Of a DNA stretch of 64,000 nt, positions 31,200-44,175 are shown one piece after another; position 1 is the first letter of the stretch; every line of letters begins with the position of its first letter. This DNA comes from Serripes groenlandicus (Eukaryota; Mollusca; Bivalvia; Cardiida; Cardiidae), in contig JASEVX010000003.1 of the NCBI GenBank assembly GCA_031761405.1, forward strand, positions 62,659,423 to 62,723,422, written 5' to 3'. The notes beneath the pieces are model-generated. The model was not told the origin of the DNA. It worked only from the letters and a program-made list of their open reading frames with translations, and did no database searches. The translations under genes and the position numbers were made by a program.

Positions 31200-34100
31200 C
31201 GAAATCGATGAGTACTTAACTCGCGCGTCATGCGATAAGGGGTCGAATCGATTTGGTGATTGCCTTTTGGAGTTGTGCAAATCGCTTGATATGCGCATTA
31301 TAAACGGAAGGGTTGGTAAAGACTGTAATGTAGGTAATTACACGTGTTTCACCCATAACGGAGAAAGTACAGAAGACTATGTGATAGCCAGTCATTGTAA
31401 CTTTGACATTTTGTTAATTTTTTGTGTACATAATTTCAATATATTTTCTAATCACACCCCTATTTCGTTTAACCTACGGGTAAACAACGCTCAAAGTGAA
31501 AGTTCAATGTGGGAAGAGCGTGTCATACATAAATGGGACTCTGAATTTAAAGATAGTTTTATCCATGATGTCGGTACCTCGATCAATAATCTTTGCTCTA
31601 GTTTAGAGGGTAATATGTTACTTGACTGTGATTCTGATCGTTTAGTTAACATTTTCACTGATTTCTTAAGCAGTAAGGGTAATGCATATTTTGAAAAACA
31701 CATAAGATATAAGAAAAATGTATTTTCAAATGACAACTCTAGTTATTCTATGAAAACATTGTTTGATGAAAGTTGCAAACAGAAAAAGATGCTATATGAA
31801 GGAGCACTAAGAAATTACAATTTGAAAAAAACCGATGAAAATAGAAAATAATTTCTCTTGATAAAGAAAGATTATAAGTATCATTGTGGAATCACCAAAC
31901 GTAAATATAACAGACATTTGGCTAAGGAACTTGAAAACTTAAAAAATAAAAAACCGAAGGAGTTTTGGAAAATCTTTAAGCATAAGACCAATGGTCAAAG
32001 TAACAACTCTGATATTGAGCTTTGTGAATTTTTTGAACATTTTAAAACATTATCATAATTGAAGAAGATACCGAATGCCAGAATTTCGTAAATGACTATG
32101 ACATTAAATCAAATGAATGCATCTACGATGAATTAGATGAGCTATTTACAATTATGGAAATAAGAAAATGTATTAAAAAGGCATGCCCTACCGACAATAT
32201 AATGTATGAATATTTCAAGGAGCGTATAGATTGTGTAGATAAACCCTTGCAAATCCTCTTTAATTACATGCTCGACAAGAAAACCTACGGAAGTCATGGT
32301 CCCAGGGTTTAATCGTACCTATTCATAAGAAAGAGGATCGATCAGATCCAAATAATTACGGAGGAATAACCCTTACGAGCTGTTTTGCAAAACTATTTAC
32401 ATCTTTAATCAATGAGCGTCTAAAAATGTGGTCGGTAAAATATCATGTGATCAGTGATGCACAATTTGGCTTTAAAGCTAATTTCAGTACAGTAGACGCT
32501 ATATTCCTACTCAATTCCTTTATTCAGAAACAATTCCGGGATGAGAAACAATTGTTCTGTTGTTATACAAAAATGTTTAATAGTATTAAGTATAATTCGT
32601 TCATTATACAAAGATGTAAAATTATGTGTTAAACATCTAAATAACGTATCTGATCTCTTCGATTGTAACGTTGGATTATTGCAGGGAGAGACCATGTCAC
32701 CAATATTATTTTCAATGTTTGTAAATGACATTGAATTATGTTTACAACAGAATACAGCTCATGACTTTACGTTTGGCCAATTATCCATTTATTTACTCTT
32801 ATTTGCTGACGACTCGGTTTTAATTTCAGATACCGAGGACGGTCTACAAAATTTATTGGATGCTTTCAAATTATATTGTAAAAAGTGGAAACTAACAGTA
32901 AATGCTGACAAAACCAAAATAGTTGTTTTTCAAAAAGGCAGGAAGGCTCAAAATCGATACAATTTTAAATACCGTGGCAAAAGTATAGAACAATTGCCCA
33001 CTTTTAATTACTTAGGAATTGTTTTTACTAGTAACGGGACCTTCCATAATGCTATTAAAACATTGGTTGGTAAAACTAATCGGACTCTGAGCGATTTATT
33101 CACTATTACTAGGGGTAAAGAAATACCATTAACAATTATGCTTGATTTATTTGATTCCTTTGTCGCGTCTATTATTTATTATTCGAGTGAAGTGTTGGGC
33201 TTCTTAACTTGTGAATTGGTAGAAAGATTGCATAGAACATTTCTTAAGAGATTATTAAAAGTAAAACCCTCAACTAGCAATTCTGCTATATATGGAGCGT
33301 TTGGAAGATTTCCACTCTATGTCATTATTAAAATTAGAATTATTAAATATTTAATAAAACTCTTTACTGAAAAGTGAAATAATTGTATCCTTTCTACATT
33401 ATTAAACTATAATGTTAATCGAAATAGTAGCGATTCAAATGCTGATTGGGTCAGAAACGTTCAACATTTGCTACAGACTATTGGATTTTATGATGCATGG
33501 TTATTCCCAGCATCTGTTAACATAAAGACGTTCATTCCAGTTTTGCGACAAAGATTGATCGACATGTACATAGCTGAATGGTATATTGACGTAAATATTA
33601 AACCTTCACTGATTTTATACAAACGTCTAAAAACCACTTTTGATAGGTCTTGCTACGTTGAAAAAATGAATATTCCAAATAACAGAAATGCCGTTGCGAG
33701 ATTACGCTTATCGTCACATCAATTACTTATTGAAACAGGTCGAAATAGAAAAATCAAAAGAGCAGATAGGAAATGTACTCTCTGCAATTTAAATGACATT
33801 GAAGACGAGTTTCATTTTATGCTAGTTTGTCCTTTTTAACAAGAACTAAGCCATATATATATAAAGAAGATGTATTACAGAAATCCTAAAATGTACAAAT
33901 TCATTTATATGTTAAACTAATCAAATCTAAATGTTTCAAATGCAATTGGAATATACTATACCAAAGCTAACCACAAAATAATAAGTGTACTTAATATAGT
34001 AAATGATGAGACGTTGAGAGTTATGGCTCCTTTTCCTGTTGAGCTTATTGCTTAACATGGCATGAAAACATAACACCAAGCGCTTTATCCGAATATCTGC

Positions 34101-34290
34101 ATACTTATATGCTCCGCTAATTTCAAACATTATTTCCGCCTTCTTGGGAAGTGCATTATTCTTTCAAAATATTATTTTGTTAAACTGTAAGTCTATTTTT
34201 CTTCGTATGCACATGTATATTGTAAATGTTTTGACGATGAACCATATGTGTTTAAGTCTTATGAATAAACGTCTGTTCTGTTGTGTTCTG
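31200..34290 (+). pseudogene. Inner LINE: endonuclease end, reverse transcriptase and C-terminal region, 5'-truncated
   Basis: Starts within an apurinic-type endonuclease (LLELCKSLDMRIINGR, NYTCFTHNGESTEDYVI, NHTPISF). RT blocks follow at 32290-33377: AQFGFKANFSTVDAI, LLQGETMSPILFSMFVNDIE, the active-site loop LLFADDSVLIS, VNADKTKIVVF and FNYLGIVF. 33468-33839 ends with a CTLCN...HFMLVCP zinc-like motif. Frames break at about 31850, 32058, 32310, 32630 and 33377. The 3' end is at about 34290, after a tgaataaacgtctgttctgt tail. The 5' truncation and internal position in another LINE fit target-primed insertion. A cousin is at 40020-41785. Confidence 0.8.
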
Positions 34291-34424
34291 TTCTATAATG
34301 ATTACGACGATTGGAATGAAAACATTGACAGCTGGGCAAGTAGTAACGCAGAAGCTTACTAACTTGTTATAATTAATTATTGATAATGTATAAGTACGCT
34401 TTTCTATATCTTACATTTATGACT

Positions 34425-37280
34425 TTAAACCTTATGTGTTGGAATGCGCGTGGCATTATGTCATCAGCATTTGCCCTTAGGCATTTCTAGATGAAAACAG
34501 TGTAGACATTTCAGTGATTGTAGAACACAAACTCATGTCACATTATCTTTTTTTTTTTAACTCAATAAACAGTAAATACGAAGACTTTCTCCGTAGCGGA
34601 CACTTCGACTGACCAATATGGACCACTGAAGTGTGGTCAAGGAGGGGTGGGTGTCTATTCTTTTTAAGAAGTGTCTCAGTCAGAATATTAGTAAAGTAGA
34701 CTGCTTTCAAAACGAACGTATACTGCTCATCAAAATTGATAGAAAATTGTATAAATCCTTCTATATAATAGGCGTATACATGCCAGCAGATAGTTGCATT
34801 GATACATATGCAGAAACGTTGTATTATCTGAGTGCAATTACACACAGTTGTTCACAAAACGGCAATGTTATCGTTTTAGGAGACTTTAATGCAACATTAT
34901 TGTCATATGTACAAACTAAGAATAACGAGCACCAATCGGATAAGGATGAGTTATTCAGTGACTTTCTGTCTGATTCAGGATTAGTATACCTTTGAAATAC
35001 CCCATTGCTTCCAAACATTGAATATACATATATAAAAACCCGGGCAATTATCGACCATATGTACTTGTCGAAACGTCGTTCATTAAGAAATGCATGGACA
35101 TTGTAACGATAACCGAACAAGAGGTAATTACTTCTGACCATTGACCCTTAATCGCTAAAATCCAACTGCCGCAATTGTCGCAACAAGCCCAACAATACCA
35201 AAACAGAGACATAGTCGCATGGAATATATGTACAGATGATATCATAGAAGAATATCACAAAAAACAAGAGGATAGCCTATTGACCGATATTACACATAGC
35301 TATACTACTCCAAACCAATTATCGGATTACCTCGAAGCAGCGATTAACAATGCATCAATCGAAACCCTTCCTAAACACAAATTTAATAGACACGCGAAAC
35401 CATATTGGACTGCCGAAGTAGAAGCGGCTCACACTTACTCGCGAGACAAACGCAATATATGGTTACATGAAGGGAGACCACGTGGTATGTCTTATCCCTC
35501 ATAGTTTAATTATAAGGCGGCCAAACAAAAATTCAGAAAACCCAACCTATAGCATCGAACAACTACATTAACAATATTTTCCAAGAACTCGAACGAAGTC
35601 CTCAGCTAGACTCTAGTCTTTTGGAATTCAATGAAGCGTCATAAGAAAACACCCGGCAACACACATCAGAAATAATATACAAACATATTAATTAAAAAGC
35701 TGAAAATGTCAAAATCGGGTTTGAAAAATACTTTACTGATATATTTAATACCCATGAGTTAAATCTCAAACTTAAACTGGAAATAAAAGTCGATGAAACG
35801 CTGGAAAATTATGCTAGAATAAAACCTACTACAATTACACCTTCACAAATAGTAGAATGCGAGTTCCCATGCGACGAGGTTAAAAAGTCCATATCATGAC
35901 AACATCACAAATGAGCATATCATATATGGTAAAACACCAATAGTGCATGCCTCGGTAGAGCTATTTAACTCTATTCTACGCTTTGAAAGTACACCCGACT
36001 CCTGGCGTAATAGTTACATATTACCGATTTACAAAGGCTCCGGAAACTCAAAAAACGACCCTACCAGTTATAGGCCAATTTCACTGATACCATCATTCTG
36101 CACCTTTTTTGAGAAGATAGTGGTAGATAGAATGCATTCTATATTATTATAATGTAATATAACCATATTTCCATCTCCACAGCAACAAGGTTTTCAAAAA
36201 GGGCTACGTTGTATTACAACCGCGTTTTGCCTACAGGAAACTATAAACGAACTCGCAGATCTACATTGTATAGCCTTCGTGGCTTTCATTGACTTTAAAT
36301 GTGCCTTTGATAGCGTATGCCGCAATGCGCTATTTTATTTACTCCATAATCTAGGAATAGTTGGAAAAGATATAGAGGATAATGAGGATAATTGCTATAC
36401 AAACTTGAATTGCTTTGTCATGGCAAATGGCAATAAATCACTCCCAGTCGCGGCAAAACGCGGCGTACGTCAGGGAGGGGTCGTTTCCACATTTTATTAT
36501 CTAATCTTTATGAATTACTTACTTAAAGAACTTGAAAATTCAGAGTATAACTTAGTTTCTATTCGCCAATCCATGCTAAATGTGGGAATCCTGCGTTTGC
36601 TGATGATTTATCTGTAATTGCATTAACGCCTATGTATCTGCACAATTTGCTTGACATTGTGTACAGGTATTCCTTTAGAAGGAAATTCGAAGTAAATTGT
36701 AAGAAATGCAATGTCGTTGTATTTAACAATAGCAAAAAGGAAAATGCCCTTATCAAGTTTTTACGGGGAGGATCCTACATTCACGAAATTGACAGTGTTG
36801 TACATCTCGGAATTCAACAGGATGGATCTCTAAAAATAACAAATCGCATTTCAGAACGCTGTCAGAAAGCTAAAAATGCCTATTATGCAATGGCTGATTT
36901 TGGTATGAGACCGTATGCATTAAATCCATTAACTTCTGTTAAGCTGTATAGTACAATCATTATCTCAATAGCGTTGTATGGGTGTGAGCTATGGAGTAAT
37001 AAAACAAGTTGCGACGTACTTAACCATTTGCAACATTTTATTGTTAAAACTATTCAGGGATTTAATATCAAAACAAGGTCTGATATGTACGAATCAATGC
37101 TTGGAATGAAGCGTATCACATCATTGATTGACAAAAAGAAGCTGATATTCCTGCACAAAATCTTGAGCCTTAAAAATAGCTCTCTTTGCAAAAAGATTTT
37201 TAAGAGAAATTTATGCTATTCGTATATAACCCGACAAAACCAAGACGTGGTTACATTCCAGATATATGTTCAGTGTTGAA
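34425..37280 (+). pseudogene. Outer LINE ORF2: endonuclease and reverse transcriptase
   Basis: Begins MTLNLMCWNARGIMSS, the typical first strand of the LINE endonuclease, then VIVLGDFNATLL (34867-34902). The RT includes SYILPIYKGSGNSKNDPTSY and RPISLIPSFCTFFEKI (about 36010-36115), AFIDFKCAFDSV (36279-36315), KRGVRQGGVVSTFYYL (36455-36500) and a FADD loop near 36595-36610, where the frame breaks. 36632-37279 continues downstream of the loop (VVFNNS, VVHLGIQQDGS, LYSTIIISIALYGCELWSN). Many stops and frameshifts occur. The RT differs clearly from the inner LINE, so this is a separate family. A 260-bp repeat copy follows directly. Confidence 0.75.
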
Positions 37281-37294
37281 TAAATACAACTTGA

Positions 37295-37570
37295 ATTTTA
37301 ACAGTCAGTTGGTAATTATGCGCCGAAATCATGCGAAAAATAATACGTACGAGTATATATGATATATACGTCTGCCAGAGGACTAGATAAGAGGGAGTGA
37401 ACAGGTTTATTTCCCCACAATATTGATCTTATAACTCAACCAAATCCTATGTTGTGGGTACTCAAAAGATTCGTCTTACTGAGACGATTTTTTTGAGTAC
37501 GCATTACATAGGGTTTGAAGGTCAAATAAAGATTTTAGAAAATGAAAAACGCCCCTAATCTAGAGTTCTG
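37295..37570 (+). repeat. 260-bp direct repeat, right copy
   Basis: Partner of 29340-29600, located right after the outer LINE coding end. It may be the 3' untranslated region of that LINE family. The hairpin is also present (ctatgttgtg...catag). Confidence 0.85.
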
Positions 37571-38459
37571 CGTGACGGTCTTCAGTTGAACAATTGCTAT
37601 AGTGTTGTCCCTTTTTCTATACAAATAAACCAATCCCCTTCTGCTAGATATGTCATTGCCGTAATAATTCTTGGACATAATAGAGAAAACGTTTTGGGGA
37701 AAATAGACGTTAATTTAAGACTGTTGAATTATATAATCAGGCTTCCTAACATACTCGGTTCCAGTCCTAGTCAAGTATCATTGAAGCAAATATCGAAGGT
37801 GATCAAAATCGTATCACAATCGATGTAAAATAACGAAATCAGACTGTGTTATCTTATGTAAAAAATGCACGTTACTCTTTCACGCAAAAGACGACGATGA
37901 AAAATAATTATATAGAACCGAATACCAAGAGAGAGAGATAGAACACCTGGTTTAAGTTGTTAAAGCGCACACACGGATCTGCGACCACTAAAGAAAACGA
38001 GCAACCTGCGCATGCCCGCCTTCTCGTATCTCCATTAACATCCATTGCGAAACAAGCTTTCATATTACATTAATCACGCTCGATGTCTACTTCTCGAAGT
38101 TTTAACGAATACTCGCATCGTTTGTGTGGAAAAATCCCTAAGGCAGAACCTGGCATCTACATTTGTCCTGAATCAAAGGCTCATGTTGGGTTTCCTGGAC
38201 CAACGTTCCACTATAATACATAGTTTACGTTCAAATCACAAAGAATACATTGGACGGTACCAACAATTTTTAAGCGCTGTGCAAAAGTCAACCTTAAAAC
38301 ATTAGCGACAAGATGTTGGCTTTACACTGTTCGCCAGTCAGTCATAGAATGTTTCGGGAATATTCTGTAAAACCGAATACAATTGGCCCAATAAAGCATG
38401 GATATGCAGACATATCGTGTAATAATTACCATAAATTGTCAATTATTCCATTAAATGGA
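37571..38459. other. No gene supported
   Basis: Open frames 37586-37828 and 38045-38305 have no recognisable features. The stretch 38050-38120 (aatcacgctcgatgtctact) resembles 62985-63030, hinting at an old dispersed repeat. Confidence 0.4.
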
Positions 38460-38615
38460 GTTCCAAGAAACGTATCAAAAAATAATTAGTTCCAATAAAC
38501 ACGTATCAAATAAATGAGGTCCAAGAAACATGTATCACAGAAATGTAGTTCGCTGAAACACGTATAAAAGAAATGTAGTTCGCTGTAACACGTATCAAAG
38601 AAATGTACCAAATTA
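38460..38615. repeat. 30-bp tandem repeat, about 5 units
   Basis: Units around acacgtatcaaagaaatgta and gttcgctga, increasingly diverged to the left. Confidence 0.75.
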
Positions 38616-39539
38616 AAACGTCAGTTGCATACCATCTTTCTTTTTAACATTGATTTCACGCAATGTCACTATAGAAAAAAACATTCGTTAAACGTAAAAA
38701 TTATCCAATTTGCATATTGATTTGTTTAATGGGTTTTTAAATGGGTTTGTTAAGCACACATGTAGTATACAAGGTGTGTTAAAAAAGTACGCGACGGTAA
38801 AGTGGTCTGATTTATTACGCAATGAAATGATATGTAGATCAGAATATAGCGTATTGATGAGATCAAACTTACAGTCTGTACAAAAAGTGGAAAACAGACT
38901 CAATGACAAGGTCAATCGACGAAATCCGGGTCAACCCGTTTATATTTGTTATTGCGTTTGATTGCTGAACATGACGTGACATTTGTATAGTTATACGGCT
39001 AAGTTGATAACACTCTCCACGAATAAAGGGATATTAGTACTTTGTGGACCGGAACGGAACAATTGATGGGGAACCAAACAGGGAATATCTGTTTCTATAC
39101 CTATATATATTGTACCTGCGGTTTTATATACATTTAGTAATAGCTGGTTCAGCAGGGGCAAACTTTTATTAACTGTCTGTTTTATGTGTCGATTTTAGGC
39201 AAATATAAATAAATAAGCAATAAATCAAATCTGTGTCTTTATTCACTAATGCATGTCTGTAATGTCATAGGATAGAAATTGCTACCATGTGCGGAGTTAA
39301 ATCTATAACTATGTGAAAGCTAGTGAGGTATAATCTGAAGATATTCATTAAGAACTGGTCAAAACTATAACTATTAAAAGAATGAAATTATATACAGTGT
39401 AAATTGGGTGAAAATGGATGCTTTATCGGCAAAACGTTAAACATAGCTTGGTTTGATTGAACCTGTTATATTGCACTGTAAAACCAGCATTTAGCACAAC
39501 GCAATCTTTTCTGTCCGTCAGTCGTTTTGCTTACCCTTC

Positions 39540-39665
39540 AACCCTGAGCGCCAAGGAGGGAAACCATAACTACCATTTTTAAAAAAAGTATTTGGTATGT
39601 ACCGGCCGGAGATCGAACCTGCGGCTTCCTACACCCGAGGCGGACGCACTACCACAACACCTGCG
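39540..39665 (-). mobile_element. SINE with tRNA-like head (minus strand)
   Basis: On the minus strand: gtgttgtggtagtgcgtccg (A-box region) and gcaggttcgatctccgg (B box), then taccaaatac, atggtagttatggtttccc and ccttggcgctcagggttg. This gives the 5' half of the family whose 3' half is seen at 27025-27195. Confidence 0.7.
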
Positions 39666-39719
39666 AGGCGGTACTCATTTTCGTCTGACGTGTCAAGCGA
39701 CAGTTGGTATTATTGCACA

Positions 39720-39935
39720 TTTAACCGCCCCGGCGGTGTACAGGTAGAGTGTCCGCCTCGGATGCGGGAGGTCGCGGGTTTGATACCTGGCTTTCCTTGT
39801 TTGACTCAGGGTTGTGGGGTTAGAAGTTCGACAGACTCGCTGGATCAGTAGTACAGGTATTAACTTACACAGAAAACACCGTGATATTACTGAGTAATTG
39901 TAGCAAGCGGCGTAAAACTCCAACTGAAGATTCAT
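39720..39935 (+). mobile_element. SINE with tRNA-like head (plus strand)
   Basis: ggtgtacaggtagagtgtcc and gtcgcgggtttgatacctgg, then gatcagtagtacaggtatta, acaccgtgatattactgag and agcggcgtaaaactccaac. Head-to-head with the minus-strand SINE at 39540. Confidence 0.75.
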
Positions 39936-40019
39936 ACACACAGTTACACCAGTCTCCACAGTCCGCCTGAACGACATATACATGTAAAGTGTATGAACCA
40001 TTACACTTTTGATTGGAGA

Positions 40020-41785
40020 ATTATATCACGAGTGACATTAACGATTGAGAAAATCAGACGCGCCATCGGAAAACTGAGTAAAACTAAATCATGTTCATCG
40101 GATAGTATCATTTAGGAGTATTTTATCGTAGACATCGACGTATTGGATAGGCCTTTATTTATATTGTTCAATTTTATATTAGAAAAACAATCTTTTCCCT
40201 GTTCATGATCTAAAGGAATTATCATCCACGTATATAAGAAAGATGATAGTTCAGATGCCAACAACTACAGAGGTATAACATTAATCAGCTGTTTTGCCAA
40301 TCTATTCACTTGTATTTTTTAATGACATACTTAAACGATGGGTCGAAGAGAATGATATTATAACGGATGCACAGTTTGGATTCAAATCAAACTTCAGTAC
40401 TATAGAGACAATATGTTTACTTAATTCTTTTATCGCAAAAAAAACAGCTCAGAAAAAAGAGTAGTTTATATTGCTGTTTTATTGATTTGATTAGGTCTAT
40501 ATATTTACTTTTATTTGCTGATGACTCTGTATTAATTCCAGAGTCGTCAGAAGGACTTCAAAAGATGATGGATTCTTTCAAAACATACTGCGACAAATTG
40601 CAACTTACTGTTATCGTCGAGAAGACAAAAGTAGTTGTATTTAAAAAGGGTAGACAACATAGAAATTTAGTATTCAAATACAATGACAATGTTGTAGAGT
40701 CAGTCGACAGCTTTAACTACCTCGGTGTTGTTTTAACAAAGAGCGGGTCATTTATTAATGCCACGAAAACATTATCGGGCAAGGCCACGAGGGCTTTAGG
40801 TGAATTAATGGCAATTTTAAAAGGAAAGAAATACATGTGAACATAATGTTTAATCTGTTCGACTCTTTTGTTAAACCAATTTTAAGCCACGGTTGTGAAA
40901 TATGGTCTTTCACGAATACTGATAACCTTGAAAGATACGGTGATACAGGCCGATACCCATTTCGTATTGATATGTGAATCAGAACTATAAACTATTTGTT
41001 GAGACTTCACTCTAATAAATCAAATAATTACATGTTATCTACAATGCTTTACTATTTGAAAGAAGACAGTGGGTCGAATAAAACTACAAACTGGATAGGT
41101 AAAGTACGTGATTTGTTAAACACAATTGGTTTTTCCCAGGTATGACTTTCCCCAGAATAAGTATTTATTAAGGGATTTATTCCCATACTTCGTCAAAGGC
41201 AATTTGACCTGTTCGTGAATGAATAGCATCAATATGTAAATAGTAGATCATCCTTGTATATGTATAAAAAGTATAAAATTAACTTTGAAACTTCATTTTA
41301 CTTACACAAAATGAAAATAGTACATTTTAGAAATATCATTGCAAACATTAGATTATCCTCTCATGATTTAAATGTACACTCTGCCCTCTCAACGAAATTG
41401 AAGATGCATTTCACTTCATACACTAGCCCGCATTATAAATTATTAAGGAAAAAGTACATAAAGCAATTTTATTTTAGACAACCAAGTGTGCATAAATATT
41501 TAGAACTATTGAATTGTAATAATGTTTTAGTTTTAAACAATTTAGCTAAGTTTTGCATTAAGTTTTTTGAACTTAGAAAAGAAACTTTTAAATAAGTATC
41601 CATGGAAATATTCTTTCGCATAGTCTATACAGATTTTTTTCTTCTCTTTTCTCAATTTTTTCTTCTTTTTTTTTTGGATTTTGTTATTTTTTGTTGTATA
41701 CTTTTATTTGTAACGCATGCTACTATGAAATGACGACGAACACTTGATGTTCAAGTCTAACAATAAACGAATTGAAATGAATTGA
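40020..41785 (+). pseudogene. LINE reverse transcriptase fragment, related to the inner LINE
   Basis: RT blocks are in several frames: KKDDSSDANNYRGITLISCF (about 40230-40290), a QFGFKSNFST-like stretch near 40370, then the open frame 40487-40840 with LLLFADDSVLIPESSEGLQ, EKTKVVVFKKGR and FNYLGVVLTKSG. Between QFGF and FADD about 200 residues are deleted. 41254-41595 corresponds to the C-terminal region, and the 3' end near 41785 is ttcaagtctaacaataaacg with an (aattg)n tail. Same family as 31200-34290. Confidence 0.8.
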
Positions 41786-41789
41786 ATTA

Positions 41790-43976
41790 ACGCAAGTGCA
41801 ACAAGTGCGTGCTTCCATTCGAATTTGCTATTAGCGGCTAAAATCACGAGGGATAATCTTGACTGTTTGTATTCAACGATAAATTGTATACATGTATATA
41901 TATATATAAAATATACGATATATGAAAATATATGTCAATTATCGAAACAGGCTTTATACTTTGAAAACATTTGCTGTGTTTGTTGCGCCTTTTTTTACCC
42001 GAATGTGTATTGTGGAGTAAGAAAATTGAAGCAATATCGAGGGAGAGAATTGTGAACGATTCACTGTTAACATTATATCAAATGAATACATTCGGAGACA
42101 TTTTTTTTTTTTTTGTGCAGAATATGTTGATATATTAGGCCTATACAGCTTCTATATACAAACACTTAGTCCTATATCCACATAAGTGTATTAAACCGAA
42201 AATAAGTAACTCTCATTTGTATACTTAAAATAATCAAAGCGCCAATGGCACTGTAGTGGCGATCGTATGGAAAATCCTGCAAAGTAACAAGCAGTATATC
42301 GGTGTAAGGCTTGCGATGACTCTGGTGCGGGTAAATTTGAGAATGTATCAACCCTGCATCTTTTGACAGTAGAATAATGTTAGTTTGCCAGAATGTTGTC
42401 TTGGTGATTTTTTAGTTACGTTCTAAAATTGGTCATGATGTGTTCAAAATTAGACCATTCCAAAGTTATGAAAAATCTAGTTGGTATTCGATAGACTACC
42501 GTTTTAGCTCATTAGAATGGCTATTTGTAAACTAAACTGTTCATGTAATCACATGTTCATCACCAGGTCGCTAGGCCATATTAAGATAAAATATTTTTTA
42601 CACTATAGAAATGACTAAATTATCAAGAAAAGAGAGAAAACAGTATCCATTAGTTTGGTGTTTGTTTCAATGATGTCCGATATTAAACAGGTCTGTTCAA
42701 TTTAGTCCCTTCACATTGCATGATTGAGGGTTGTCAGAGACATATAAACACAGTGTATTCATATGTCTCTGAGGTTGTTAAACTGTGAGTGCAAAAACAA
42801 ACACAAAACATGCTCAAAAAGCACAATTTTACTATTTGCCAAACTGTTCAATTTATAAAAATATAGGCATATATTATAATGCTCAATCTCCAAACTAAAT
42901 TAGGCTACACTTTCAGCATTGATTGCTAATTGACTCTAGAACGTGCAGACTTGTATACATAACGTGTGTACACACCTTTAAACCTTTGTAAACCAGTCTT
43001 ATCATCTAGACGCTTTCATATATTTAAACAGCTACACAATAAAGCGTTTATAATATTGAGATAACCATGCAGTCTCGCGAGCTATTTATAGAACCTTTTG
43101 GAATTTCCAGATTTGAGTATCATCAGAGTTACCGGTATTTGCAAGGCAGATAGAACGCGCAATGATATTTATTATCTGCCCAATCATGATGAAGATAATA
43201 TTTACATACGTTTAACTCTATGTAGATAATGTCTTGATAAAACTCAAATATTAGTAACAATCCGGTACCAAAGTAGCACTGACATAATTATTATTAATCA
43301 CGTCTCTGCATCAATGATGGAACTATAACGGATGTGAGTAAATTAGTTTGCAGTAAGGAAAACAAATATCAACCGATTGTTCAAAACCGACTATGTAAAT
43401 ATTTTTCGTTGTTGTTGTTTCTGTTAGCATTGTGGCGATTGTCAAACCAATCGCCACAAAAAATAAACAAATACTAACGTTGAAATGACAACTTTCGCGT
43501 AGTTTAAAATGTGTATGCAAAAGCATGTATGTAAATGACGAGAAACGTGACGACATGGATCTTTATGTTGATGTAGGGGTCTAATAAGATGAAACGCTTT
43601 CTATGTATCATGCATTAAGTTCAGACTACACGATTATTGTTTATTGACACCGGTATTTGCATATTAACTTCCCTTTATGGTCGAGACTGATACTTAGACG
43701 TATCAGAGTTACCCCCCTTTTATGCAAAGTCGCCATTTGTAATCTAAAAGGACACTAACACTAGCCTATTTATAGCATATTATTATTGTAAGCAGCTATT
43801 ATGTTACTATATATACTACATTTACTTATTGTTCATTAATGTACTGTGTCAATTATTCTTTTGTCTCCTTTCCAAAATCTATTATGTTTATCATCGGAAC
43901 AACACATCATTTGGTAAATATTTTAGTATTTCTCATTTCTATATTTTTAGACTGTGTTTATTGTTGATCTAAATAA
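41790..43976. other. No gene supported; relic of the 145-bp repeat unit
   Basis: Around 42380-42610, tttgccagaatgttgtcttg, ttggtcatgatgtgttcaaa and caggtcgctaggccatatta resemble the unit of the element at 1955-2913, so a strongly diverged copy is likely. The rest shows no open frame of substance. Confidence 0.4.
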
Positions 43977-44175
43977 ACTCTGCGTAAACTATCGACCCGG
44001 ACAAGCCTAAGCAGTTCATGGAGTCTAATCCGGGACGACACGTTCCGTCTCAGGGGGATAGAGGTATAGAGTAATGATTCCTGAAACAGAATATCCACAG
44101 GAAGCAAAAAGTGTCTGCCCGGGTTAGCCTGCGCGGCATGCTTAGGCTTGTCCGGGTCGATAGTTTACGCAGAGT
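43977..44175. mobile_element. MITE with 36-bp perfect terminal inverted repeats
   Basis: 43977-44012 (actctgcgtaaactatcgac...) is the exact inverse of 44140-44175. The interior (ccgtctcaggggatagagg, tatagagtaatgattcctga, cgggttagcctgcgcgg) matches the palindromic MITEs at 15966 and 57283. Confidence 0.9.

Noticed and set aside
29340..37570. LTR retrotransposon bracketed by 260-bp LTRs
   Set aside because: The interior codes for LINE-type endonuclease and RT, with no gag knuckles, protease or integrase, so the direct repeats are unlikely to be true LTRs.
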